From: Actinostola sp. cb2023
Taxonomy: Eukaryota; Cnidaria; Anthozoa; Actiniaria; Actinostolidae
Assembly: GCA_033675265.1 (NCBI GenBank)
Contig: JAUJYZ010000840.1
Location: 35,001 to 99,000 of the forward strand
Direction: 5' to 3'
Length of the DNA: 64,000 bases
Below the pieces are notes generated by a model. That model was given only the letters and a program-made list of their open reading frames with translations, was not told the DNA's origin and did no database searches. The position numbers and the translations under genes were made by a program. Positions 1 to 11,500 of the stretch are shown here, piece by piece (positions within the stretch are counted from its first letter, which is position 1; every line of letters begins with the position of its first letter).

Positions 1-27
1 GTTGCTCTACCACTGAGCTACTGTACA
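1..27 (-). tRNA. Partial tRNA or tRNA-derived SINE, cut by window edge
   Basis: The reverse strand reads TAGCTCAGTGGTAGAGC, a textbook tRNA D-arm / RNA polymerase III A box, with a perfect GCTC/GAGC D stem and seven bases upstream that could be the acceptor strand. The rest of the molecule (anticodon, B box) lies outside the window, so a true tRNA and a tRNA-derived SINE cannot be told apart and no anticodon can be read. Confidence 0.42.
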
Positions 28-120
28 CTCTTATGATTATCTGAGGGTTGAGTGTGATTGGGAATACATAAATAGAATGGTAAATTATACATATATAAAC
101 GAATGAGAAGCAATAACCCC

Positions 121-195
<75 letters not shown>
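121..195. repeat. (ATT)n microsatellite
   Basis: About 25 copies of ATT, directly abutting the fold-back element at 196-395. Long Ile or Leu/Tyr runs read through it are translation artefacts of the trinucleotide. Confidence 0.97.
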
Positions 196-395
196 GAATT
201 GAGGGTATTTAACTTCGTCAGGCAAAAGGAATAGACGACAAACGCGTATTCAGACGTTTCGCCGGTGAAGGCTTCATCAGTAGTATATTTTAAACTGAGA
301 ATCACTGATGAAGCTATTGATGAAGCCTTCACCGGCGAAACGTCTGAATACGCGTTTGTCGTCTATTCCCTTTGCCTGTTAAATACCCTCAATTC
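196..395. mobile_element. MITE-like fold-back element (200 bp)
   Basis: The two ends are near-perfect inverted repeats of about 85 bp (GAATTGAGGGTATTTAAC at the left, its complement at the right) around a short centre with a direct duplication of GATGAAG. ATT microsatellites lie on both sides. It has no coding capacity, so it would depend on another element for mobility. Confidence 0.8.
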
Positions 396-430
396 ATATA
401 TTACCCGGCATGGCATCTAATAACTGTTCT

Positions 431-571
<141 letters not shown>

Positions 572-608
572 GTTTTGTATTCATTTGTTTCTGTGTTTGT
601 TACACAAG

Positions 609-863
609 ATGGCCGAAAGGATCGTTTATTCTGGTCAAGCTTGGTACGTGGTTGTTTGCTATAGCATTAGGTCTGTTAGTGGGCAAGTATATCGTCCACA
701 AATGGTTATTCTGTTATAAACTAAAACTAAAGATGTTTACCGAGGATGGCCAGGGATCGTGGATGATCATGTTCATGTCTTGTTTCTTCTTCCTTTATAT
801 CTTTAGGTGAGTTGGTATGTACATGTCATGTATCTTTAGCCCAGTCATTCTTGATTGGTTTGC

Positions 864-945
<82 letters not shown>

Positions 946-3900
946 AGTACTTGCTTCCTTGCTTCCTTGCTTCCTTGCTTCCTTGCTTCCTTGCTTCCTT
1001 GCTTCCTTGCTTCCTTGCTTCCTTGCTTCCTTGCTTCCTTGCTTCCTTGCTTCCTTGCTTCCTTGCTTCCTTGCTTCCTTGCTTCCTTGCTTCCTTGCTT
1101 CCTTGCTTCCTTGCTTCCTTGCTTCNTTGCTTGCTTCCTTGCTTCCTTCACCTTCCTTGCTTCCTTGCTTCCTTTTTTGCCTACTTGCTTCCTTGCTTCC
1201 TTGCTTCCTTGCTTCCTTGCCTTGCTTCCTTGCTTCCTTGCTTCCTTGCTTCCTTGCTTCCTTGCTTCCTTGCTTCCTTGCTTCCTTGCTTCCTTCACCT
1301 TCCTTGTTTCCTTGCTTCCTTGCTTTCTTGCTTCCTTGCTTCCTTGCTTCCTTGCTTCCTTGCTTCCTTGCTTCCTTGCTTCCTTGCTTCCTTGCTTCCT
1401 TGCTTCCTTGCTTCCTTGCTTCCTTGCTTCCTTCACCTTCCTTGCTTCCTTGCTTCCTTGCTTCCTTGCTTGCTTGCTTTGCTTGCTTCCTTGCTTCCTT
1501 GCTTCCTTGCTTCCTTGCTTCCTTGCTTCCTTGCTTTCCTTGCTTCCTTGCTTCCTTGCTTCCTTGCTTCCTTGCTTCCTTGTTTTCCTTGCTTCCTTAT
1601 ATTCCTTGAGGGATAGCTTGAGTGCTTCCTTGCTTCCTTGCTTATGCTTCCTTGCTTCCGATTCCTTGCTTCCTTGGACCTTGCTTCCTTGCTTCATGCT
1701 TTTCCTTGATCTTCCTAGTAAATCCTTGCTTCCTTGTTGTCTTTTCTTCCTTCTTCCTTAATTCCTTGCTAATGTTGCTTCAAGCTTCCTTGCTTCCTTG
1801 CTTCATGCTTCCTTGCTTCCTTGCTTCCTTGCTTCCAAAACCCTTGCTTTTGAAGCTTGCTTCCTTGGGAACCTTGCTTCCTTGCTTCCTTGCTTCACAG
1901 CCTTCCTTGATCCTTGCTTACCGACCTGATGCTTCCTTGCTTCCTCTTCAGCCTACTTGTATTCCTGGGCTTCCTGTGGTTCCTTGCTTCCTTGCTTCTA
2001 GCTTCCTTGCTAACACCTTGATTCCGGGCTTCCTTGCAAACTTGCTTCTTGCTACCTTGAAAGCTAGCAGAAGCTTCCTTGCTTCCTTGCTTAAATCTTC
2101 CTTGCTTCCTTACCATCTTGTTTGGGCTTCCTTGCTTCCTTAAATCCACGCTTCCTTGCTTCCTTGCTTCTTAAAATATGCTTCCTTGCTTCCTTGCTTC
2201 CTTGCTTCCTTGCTTCCTTGCTTGCCTTGCTTCCGTGCAAAATACTTCCTTGTCTTGCTTCCTTGTTCCAATCCTTGCTTCCTTGCTTCAGATCAAAAAA
2301 AAACTTGCTTCTTGCTTCCAACTTTGGCGCCGGTTTGAAGGTGCTTGCTTAAACACAAAATGCTTCCATTTCCTTGCGTCTTGCTTCCTTGGACCTTGGG
2401 TCTTTCCTTGCTTCCATTCCTTGCTTCCTAGCAGGTGCATGTAAACACTTCTTGCTTGGCGCAAGGCTTCCTTGCTTCCTTGCTTCCTTGCTTCCTTGGT
2501 TCCTTGCTAGTTTTTGCAGGTGCTTCCTTGCTTCCTTGCTTAAATCAAAACATTGGAGCCTTGTTTCATGGACCTTGCTTTCTTGGCCTTGCTTAATGTT
2601 TCGCAATCTTGCTTTCTTGCTTCTTGCTTCCTTGCTTCCTTGCTTCCTTGCTTCCTTGCTTCCTTGCTCCTTGCTTCCAAGGCTGTTCCTTGCTTCCTTG
2701 CTTCCTTGCTTCCTTGAATCTTGCTTCCTTGCTTCCTTGGGCACTTGCCTTTCTTGCTTCCTTCACCTTCCTTGTTTCCTTGCTTCCTTGCTTCCTTGCT
2801 TCCTTGCTATCCTTGCTTCCTTGGGACAAAATTCCTTGCTTCCTTCACCTTCCAACGAACGAACTCCTTCGAGAGCTTGCTTGGCTTGCTTCCTTGCTTC
2901 CTTGCTTCCTTGCTTCCTTGATTGTGATGCTTGCTAACTTGCTTCTTCCTTACATCATGCCAGTTTGCTTCCTTGCTTTATTCACCTTCCTTGCATCCTT
3001 GCTTCCTTTCATGCTTTCATCACTTCCTTGCTTCCTCTTCCTTGCTTCCATGCTTCCTTGCTTTTCTAAAGTGTCTTAATTCCTTGCTTCCTTGCTTCCT
3101 AAACTTCCTTTTCCTTGCTTCCTTGCTTCCTTGCTTCCTTGCTTCCTTGCTTCCTTGCTTCCTTGCTTCCTAGGCTTCCTTGCTTCCTTGCTTCCTTGCT
3201 TCCTTCACCTGGAATGTTTCCTTGCTTTTAAGCTTTCTTGCTTCCTTGCTTCCTTGCTTCCTGCTTCCTTGCTTCCTTGCTTCCTTGCTTCCTGTCCTTG
3301 CAGTAGTAGTCCTTGCTTCCTTGTAAACTTGCTTCCTTTAAGCAGGCTTCCCCATTCTTGCTTCCTTGCTTCCTTGCTTCCATTGCTTCCTGTAGTAGCT
3401 TCCTTGCTTCCTTGCTTTCTTGCTTGTAAACTGTGTTTTCTTGCTTCCTTGCTTCCTTGCAGCACTTGCTTCCTTGCTTCCTTGCTTCCTTGCTTCCTTG
3501 CTTCCTTGCTTAATGCTTCCTTGCTTGTAAACTGTATTTAAGTTTCCTTGGCCCTTGCAGCACTTGCTTGCTTGCTTCCTTCCATTGGGGCCCTGTAGTT
3601 GCTTCCTTGCTTCCTTGCTGGAATTGAATGTAAACTTGTTCCTTGCTTCCTTGCTTCCTTGCTTCCTTGCTTCCTTGGGCCCTGTTGCTTCCTTGAATGG
3701 AATTAAACTGTATTTAAGCAGGGTGCCCATTCAGCCTTGTTTTATAGACTAACTTATATTGTTTGAGGGATAGGTGAGTGAATGAACAAATTATCGAATG
3801 GAAACGATTGCCCAATTGGACGATAGATTAATTGTTTCATGCTTTTAGTGATCTATAGTAAATGGAATGTGCACTGTATTTTTTCAGGGTTTCGTCTATA

Positions 3901-6900
3901 ATGGGTTTCTAATGTTAGAAGGCAAGTACATGGACAAACTACATGCACGAAGTCAAATGAACGTACAAAACCAAAACTTTATGAAGCTTGCTGCCATGGG
4001 AACATGGCTGGGGGATTTCATCACAGCCGGGATGGTTACCGACATGATGTTACAGGTCAGTCTCAGCCTCGTATTGTGGGATTCCTGTGGTAATGATGGC
4101 CGGGGAAGTCTAGGACTCTAACACAGGGATCCCGGGAAGGCAAACGCTCCTACAATAGAAGCTAGCAGAAGCTGATCATTTCATGGATAAATCAAATGAT
4201 ATAGCATCGCATGGGAGATGATTGGTTTAAATCCACGCGTAGATCAGCTCAGTGTCTTAAAATATTTGAGCCCATGATGCCCATAATGCCTTGCGCGTGC
4301 AAAATACGTTTGTCGGCTACTGTACAATCGAAATATAAAAGAGTTTCAGATCAAAAAAACATCTGAACAACTTGGCGCCGGTTTGAAGCTGCATGTAAAC
4401 ACAAAATCAAAACATTGCAAGGCGTCATGGGCTTGGACACAGGGTCTTTAGGGTCGCCATTATAGTTTTAGCAGGTGCATGTAAACACAAAATTTAAAAC
4501 ATTGGCGCAAGGCGTCATGGGCTTGGACACAGGGGCCCTTTAGGGTCGCCATTATAGTTTTAGCAGGTGCATGTAAACACTAAATCAAAACATTGGAGCA
4601 TGGCATCATGGACTTGGACACAGGCCATTTAATGTTTCGCAATCGATTCTTTCTCATTCCAGGGCCTTAAATATCCCGGCTGGGCCAAGGCTGTCAGAGC
4701 TGTTTGGAATAAAGGCCTGAATCGAGTGTACGCTTTTTGGGCACTCGCCGTTGTCATGACGATAGTGGTATCGACTGCTGTCGGTACGGACTATCTTGAC
4801 TGGGACAAAATAAGCAGGAATTTTATGCCAACGAACGAACTATCGAGAGCAATGTTGGCTTCCTTTATACTGGTGATGGATTTGATGATTGTGATGCAGG
4901 TAACATCTTCCCTACATCATGACCAGTTTTATCTAAATATTATCCATTGTCCCATCATCATCATCATCATCATGTTCATCACTTCAGTTAACCTCTTTCA
5001 CGCACTACCAGTAGAGCATTCTAAAGTGTCTTAATGTAATGTAATGTAAACTGTATTTAAGCAGGGTGGCCCATTCAGCACTTGGCTGGTATCCATAGGG
5101 GCCCTGTAGTAGCAGTAGTAGTAATGGAATGGAATGTAAACTGTATTTAAGCAGGGTGGCCCGCCCATTCAGCACTTGGCTGGTATCCATAGGGGCCCTG
5201 TAGTAGCAGTAGTAGTAATGGAATGGAATGTAAACTGTATTTATTTAAGCAGGGTGGCCCATTCAGCACTTGGCTGGTATCCATAGGGGCCCTGTAGTAG
5301 CAGTAGTAGTAATGGAATGTAATGTAAACTGTATTTAAGCAGGGTGGCCCATTCAGCACTTGGCTGGTATCCATAGGGGCCCTGTAGTAGCAGTAGTAGT
5401 AATGGAATGGAATGTAAACTGTATTTAAGCAGGGTGGCCCATTCAGCACTTGGCTGGTATCCATAGGGGCCCTGCAAAATTCTACATATAAAACTAATCA
5501 CAGAGTAAAATATAAATATATTTATATTTATAAATATTTATTATTTAGTCGGTTGTCTTACAACACGGACGCCAAACAACCAATCTTCGGGCCCGCGCGC
5601 AGTAATTGGTGTTAGCTGTTGCAGTCACCCTGCCCTTTCTTTTTGTACTTTCTTTTTTACTGATTTGTATCATTCGATATATTTGGACGGAGCTAATAAA
5701 AAAGACGTATAAAGGTATATATACACACAGTACAGCACTGACTCGCAATATTGTCGCAGCGGACGTGTGTACGTCTACGTATCCCCTGCAAGTGTTGTGG
5801 CCAAAGGTATTCAAGTACAATGCGATCCATATACTCCTGCAACATTGCGCGCAAGATATTGCAGAGGTAGATGATACACACGCTGAAATAGTGCGCGTTT
5901 CATTTCCGGAAATATTGCGCGCAATGTTGGATCGTGTGGCGTACTTTAATCATTGTTCCATGGTTTCTGCAAAAATAGATCCTAATTTGTGGCAAATGTT
6001 GGAATAAAGGGTTCGAGTGTTTTGATTGGCTGAATTAGCTACAAGTTTTTTTGGGTGTTTGCCCTCAATGAAAGACTATGGATTCAACGTTCTTTCTCCA
6101 GCACATTGGATAGGCTGTACAGTTTTTAAATTGGAGATAATATTGTCAAATTTTAAGTAAACATAACACTCGTACCCAGTCTTCCAATGTATTTGCTACA
6201 GACCGGATAGATAGACTTTGTCATAAGCTTAAACATTTCCCCTTTGTTTCCCTAGGACTGGGAGTTCCCTCACTTTGCAGGTGCCCTTGACGTTAAGCTA
6301 CCAGGACTGAACACCGACTCGATCGACTTCCAACTTCCTGGGTGCTTTGGTGGTCGCCCTGTTGATGTGTACATAACAGGGAAATGGTTCAACTATGGAA
6401 TTATCTTTCTTGTTATGATGCTAGACTTGAACATGTGGAAGAACCAGATATTCTACGATCCCCTAACGTATGGCCAGTATACAGACACCAACGACTATAT
6501 CTATACTGTGTCAGACAAACAGTTTTTAAGGTGAGCGTTTTAGTCTAGCGAAAGGTTAGATTATTAGAGTAGAATGAGATACCCAGGGGGGGATACTCGA
6601 TCCGGTAAGTACGAATGAAGACAAAATGACCCCCCCCCCCCCAAAAAAAAAAAAAGAAAATCCTCCCCCTCCCCCAGAAAGACCCACCAGAACAAAAAGG
6701 TTTCACCATGGATATCCATATCGCATTGTCGGTTAAAGTCAAAGCTAGGAAATGTCCTTAGTTGACCCAGTGATCGAAGTGTTTTTTGTTATATGTTATA
6801 TCCCTCCCTCTTCCCCCTCCCTCTCTCCCTCCCTCTCCCCCCTCCCTCTCCCCCTCCCTCTCCCCCCTCCCTCTCCCCTCCCTCTCCCCCATTCTAACAC

Positions 6901-7260
6901 TGTGTACACCCCCCTGGGGTAATTCTTCACAGATGGGCCAATGAAAGTATGATGACTTACACTTGGCGATGGAACCACATGAACCCGAAAACAAACCGAA
7001 CATACGGCGAAGATGATCACCGAATGAACTCTAAATACAAAGGTTATTCACTGGGACTGAAAGCCTTTGCATTCGTACCCAGTCTTGTTTGTTTCTGCGT
7101 GTTTGGCTACCTACTTTGGCTGTTTGGCAAAGAGGAGAATGGTGACGAGGTGCTGTTGAGGAAGTACAGGTGTGACGTCAGGAGGGAGAGGCAACTTAAG
7201 AGGATTCGACGTAAAAGAAGAAGAGCTGAAAGACACAGGAAGTCAGTGCATCCGGTATGA
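609..7260 (+). CDS. TMEM117: TMEM117-like multi-pass membrane protein, copy A (5' end missing)
   Basis: Exons read from splice sites: 609-806, 3888-4055, 4663-4899, 6256-6530 and 6933-7260 (TGA at 7258). The translation matches the TMEM117 family across its length: [70 protein letters not shown] and [12 protein letters not shown], with several hydrophobic segments. Vertebrate TMEM117 is a membrane protein linked to ER-stress-induced cell death. The first exon, with the N-terminus, lies before the window. Exons 2 to 5 join in phase (0, 0, 2), but 806 ends in phase 2 while 3888 starts in phase 0 by homology. The copy is therefore frameshifted there, uses an unseen or non-canonical junction, or is misassembled. 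The intron after 806 replaces one present in copy B at the GQ/GSW position. The last exon may alternatively splice at 7254 into copy B. Confidence 0.82.
867..941. repeat. (GATT)n microsatellite
   Basis: Tandem TGAT/GATT units at the 5' side of the large octamer array in copy A's intron. Confidence 0.95.
949..1575. repeat. (TTGCTTCC)n octamer array
   Basis: Nearly pure head-to-tail TTGCTTCC with a few TTCACCTTCC interruptions and one ambiguous base (N at about 1126). Long Leu/Pro/Cys or Gln/Gly/Ser/Lys frames across it are artefacts of an 8-bp repeat with no stop codons. The N indicates that the assembly was uncertain here. Confidence 0.97.
1575..3727 (+). pseudogene. Degraded tandem duplicate of copy A exons 3-4, overwritten by TTGCTTCC
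   Basis: Read beside 3728 to about 5260, this stretch keeps short islands in the same order. Examples are TTGAGGGATAG (1606/3758), TCATGCTTTT (1693/3837), AAGCTAGCAGAAGC (2062/4158), TTGGCGCCGGTTTGAAG (2324/4372), AGCAGGTGCATGTAAACAC (2430/4461), TAAATCAAAACATTGGAGC (2541/4581) and CCAACGAACGAACT (2851/4829). Between the islands the sequence is TTGCTTCC. Ghosts of exon 3888-4055 (about 1750-1945) and exon 4663-4899 (about 2600-2930) are therefore recognisable but non-coding. The join to the intact copy lies in CCCATTCAG near 3727, inside the minisatellite unit found at 5031-5475, as expected of a tandem duplication. A consensus artefact is possible. Confidence 0.8.
5031..5475. repeat. Minisatellite, about 93-bp unit, five copies
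   Basis: Each unit contains AAGCAGGGTGGCCCATTCAG, then CACTTGGCTGGTATCC and ATAGGGGCCCTG, joined by short AGT and GGAAT runs. Small length changes (89-95 bp) come from the GGAAT/TGTAA and TTTA runs. It lies in the intron between exons 4663-4899 and 6256-6530 of TMEM117 copy A. Confidence 0.92.
5480..6255. other. Intron of TMEM117 copy A, no supported gene
   Basis: A 133-codon open frame runs 5606-6007 on the + strand with one hydrophobic stretch near its start. I recognise no family, and it lies wholly inside an intron. It includes GCGCGCAA/ATATTGC motifs typical of dispersed repeats, so I do not call it a gene. Confidence 0.5.
6628..6893. repeat. C-run, A-run and (CCCTCTC)n low-complexity DNA
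   Basis: A C12/A13 run followed by pyrimidine-rich CTCCCTCTCCCC repeats in the short intron before the last exon of copy A. The tract ends about 40 bp upstream of the 6933 splice acceptor. Confidence 0.9.
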
Positions 7261-7294
7261 CGATATGAATGACGTCATGGTCTAAATGAATAAA

Positions 7295-8510
7295 CGAATC
7301 AGTCAGTCAATCAATCAATCAATTATTCAATGACTGACTGACAACTGACTGACTGAATGGATGAATGAACGACTGACTGACTGACTGACTGACTGACTGA
7401 CTGACTAAATGGATGAATGAACGACTGACTGACTTGCTGACTGAATAGATGGATGAATGAACGACTGACTGACTGACTGACTGAATGGATGCATGAACGA
7501 CTGACTGACTGACTGACTGACTGACTGAATGGATAAATGAATGGATGAATGAACGACTGACTGACTGACTGAATGGATGAATGAACGACTGACTGACTGA
7601 CTGAATGGATGGATGGATGGATGGATGGATGGATGGATGGATGGATGGATGGATGGATGGATGGATGGATGGATGGATGGATGGATGGATGGATGGATGG
7701 ATGGATGGATGGATGGATGGATGGATGGATGGATGGATGGATGGATGGTCAGGATGGTCAGGATGGTCAGGATGGATGGATGGATGGATGGATGGATGGA
7801 TGGATGGATGGATGGATGGATGGATGGATGGATGGATGGATGGATGGATGGATGGATGGATGGATGGATGGATGGATGGATGGATGGATGGATGGATGGA
7901 TGGATGGACTGACTGACTGATGACTGAACATGATGAATGACTGACTGACTGACTGACTGACTGAATGATGAATGGACTGACTGACTGACTGACTGACTGA
8001 CTGACTGACTGACTGACTGACTGACTGACTGACTGACTGACTGACTGACTGAATGGATGGATGGATGAATGAACGACTGACTGACTGACTGACTGACTGA
8101 CTGACTGAATGGATGAATGAACGACTGACTGACTGACTGACTGAATGGATGAATGAACGACTGACTGACTGACTGACTGACTGACTGAATGGATGAACGA
8201 CTGACTGACTGACTGACTGAATGGATGAATGAACGACTGACTGACTGACTGACTGAATGGATGAGCGACTGACTGACTGACTGACTGACTGAATGGATGA
8301 ATGAACGACTGACTGACTGACTGACTGACTGACTGACTGAATGGATGAGCGACTGACTGACTGACTGACTGAATGGATGAATGAACGACTGACTGACTGA
8401 CTGACTGAATGGATGAATGAACGACTGACTGACTGACTGACTGACTGACTGACTGAATGGATGAATGAATGAACGAATGACTGACTGTCTGACTGACTGA
8501 CTTACATAAT
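7295..8510. repeat. (ACTG)n / (GGAT)n compound microsatellite
   Basis: Tetranucleotide arrays of GACT and GGAT alternate in blocks, with a repeated module GAATGGATGAATGAACGACT. A long uninterrupted GGAT run (7607-7905) is broken once by three GTCAGGATG units. A 427-codon reverse frame (Ser-Gln-Ser-Val, Ile-His-Pro-Ser) is an artefact. If copies A and B of TMEM117 are one gene, this is an intron. Confidence 0.95.
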
Positions 8511-8544
8511 TACTTAAGTACTTTTTTGTTCTTCCATTCTTCAG

Positions 8545-11500
8545 GCAAGTAATGTTCAAAATACAAGCATCATAAACCTTGCAAATCTGACCAGTCAAGC
8601 AGACAGACAGAAAGAGAAGACAGATGTCCTTGACGCCGCGTTCTTCCTCGATGACGCCGACGACGAACCAAAAGAAGACGTGAACCAAGACGTCGAGGAA
8701 GCTCAGCCCAACAAAAATAAAAAGGGCTTTAAATACTACTTACGTCATCCCTATTTTAGGCTCTTTACGGCATACTTTGTGGTGTTCTGTAACTTTCTGA
8801 TCTTTGCGGAGGACCCAGTTTCTCACAGCTGTTCTGATTGTATCGTGGATGTCATTGGTAATATCTACTCCTTTATTATGGCAAGGTTAGTGAACCTCTT
8901 GTAAGCGACCACCTCTAGAAGTCGACCACTCATATAAGCGACCACTTTCCTGATTTTCATTCAAGCGATATAATTATTACCTCTTGTAAGCGACCACCTC
9001 TAGTAGTCGACCAATCTTAAAGTGACCACTTTCCTGATTTTCATTCAAGCGATATAATTATTACCTCTTGTAAGCGACCACCTCTAGAAGTCGACCACTC
9101 ATATAAGCGACCACTTTCCTGATTTTCATTCAAGCGATATAATTATTACCTCTTGTAAGCGACCACCTCTAGTAGTCGACCACTCAGATAAGCGACCACT
9201 TTCCTGATTTTCATTCAAGCGATATAATTATTACCTCTTGTAAGCGACCACCTCTAGTAGTCGACCAATCTTAAAGTGACCACTTTCTAGCTGATTTTCA
9301 TTCAAACGATATAAGCGACCACTTCTAGTAGTCGACCACCTCTCCTATAAACGACCACTTTCTTTCTTTTCATTCAAACGATACTTATTACTTCTTGTAA
9401 GCGACCACCTCCCTTATAGGACGTTTGCAGCTCATCACAGCCAGGTGCTGCCGTAAACCGCGCTTGGATACTAACGAAGACTCATGCAGTTTCGCGTTGT
9501 CTGGAGATGACCGCTGTCCTTGATAAAAGACGCATTTGTACAGGCTTAGCCTCGATTCAGAAACCAGTCCGTGCAATTCAAAAATGTTTCTATTGTTTCA
9601 TGTCAACATATTTTCGTGTTCTTGTTGATATTTGTGAATAATTTACACTGACTCGAGGCTAACCCTGTACAAATGCGTCTGATGTCAATAAGTACAGCGG
9701 TTTTACAACGGGATCTGTGAACGCGAAAAGGGACTATTAACTGAAAACCACCACTCTATTGCAGGTATCCGCCCAATGCTGGGTTCTGTGTTCTCAAAGT
9801 GTTCATGTTTATCGTCTCTGTGATCACCGGAATGATAGTTGGGAAATTCTTTTTCCATCGATTCCTTTTTTGCCGAGTTTTAAAACTAAAGATCTTTTCA
9901 GAAGAAGGTCAGGTACGTATTCTACTAGCTTGACCAATTCCAATAATTATCCATTCTCCGGGCCCCTAGCCTAGCCTCATTGCACTGAGGTCCTAGGCCT
10001 TGGCACATTATACTCGCATTATTTTGAGCATTTTAGCAGCATCGAGAATAATGCCAGCATTTTAGCAAGCCGAAAAAATGCACGGAAATGTTTCTAACCA
10101 CGTTTTAATGCACTAATTATCCATCATAAAAACTCAAAACTTTTTTCAGTTAAAAGCGAAAATTAACCTCCTCAGAAAAAAAACACACGAAAGACTGCGG
10201 CGAGATATCAGTTTAGAGTCAAATTAAACATATAATCATTTCATCGGGCATTGTGGCGTATTTTGCGGTCTAAAATGGTGAAATCAGCGGGCTAAAATGT
10301 ATTTTAGACCGCTGCTCTAAGCCAATCAAAATTCACAAAATAACCCAGCCAGCCAATCACAACGCATTCAACTGTTCGCGCCGTTATTTCTTGGCTGACA
10401 GCACTTTGACTCGAGAGTCAGCTATTGTTTTTGTGCTTTATAACGACAAAATAGCTAAAAAAAACTAACGAAGAAGCAAATTCACAGTCTTCTCAGCTAG
10501 ATGAAGAGGACTTACAGAAACTCGAAGAAGAATTCATGCCCCAAAACACGAGTAAACAAACTTTGTGGGGAATGAAAAAGTTCAGTGACTGGTGCGCCGA
10601 GACGAATTCAAAATGGTCAAAATGTGACAGAATAGACCTCTTTAGCTTGTATGCAAATTGCCCATTTCAGATCATGTGATGTAAACACTGATATTCTCTG
10701 GAGAATTGTTCCTTTATATTTCTGAAATTTATTCGTTTATTATATTGAAAGGACTAATTCTCCAGAGAATATCAATGTTTACATCACATGATCTGAAATG
10801 GGCAATTTGCATACAAGCTAAAGAGGTCTATTGAGCAGCATTCTTCGCAGATTTTATGCAGAGTTTAAAACAAACCAGAAGAAGGATCTCACACCAAGTG
10901 CCTTGACCGGTATCAGAGCAGCAGTAGACCGTAGTAGATCCATTCCCGGCGACGAAGTGAATAATTTTAGTGCTTGCAAAGGACTATGTCTTTGCTGTTG
11001 ATGGAATTCTGTTAGTTTTCCTTTCAAGATAACTTTGGTGCAAAGATTGTTTTGACAAATTTTGCAGTTTTCTCCAAAGTTTTAATCAGATGTAAACATT
11101 TTCAACTGAAATAAATGTCGACACGACGCCGGTAGTGTTCAAAATGTCGCTTACTGTCTTTGAGCTGGAGGCTCGGGCCAAAATGAGCCTGACTCGGGCC
11201 AAAAACATATTTACGTCCGCGACATCAACTCTATTGTTATATCAATATCAATCAAGTCTACTATTTTATTCCAGACATACCTACATAGGGATAAATTACA
11301 TGTAATAGCAAACTCGGAAAGACATTTGACAAAACTAAAGATAAATAGCTTTCTTGAAAAGGAAGAGGGTAGTCCATTGTATGAACTCCCTGAAATAACA
11401 TAAAATAAACTACAAGGTACTGGTGCATAAATAAAAATAAAAAGAAGAAATATAAGGAATAGACTATTAATTCCGTCACGCATGCACTGCAGCGACCAAG

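Noticed and set aside
795..3752. Long Leu/Pro/Cys-rich (+) and Lys/Gln/Gly/Ser-rich (-) frames up to 300 codons
   Set aside because: They are translations of a stop-free 8-bp repeat in three frames and both strands, with no independent coding signal.
5606..6007. 133-codon frame with one hydrophobic segment
   Set aside because: Inside an intron, no family match, overlaps repeat-like GCGCGCAA sequence, and no splice or promoter support.
7405..8688. 427-codon reverse frame and three forward Met-Asp-Gly-Trp frames
   Set aside because: Artefacts of GACT and GGAT tetranucleotide arrays.
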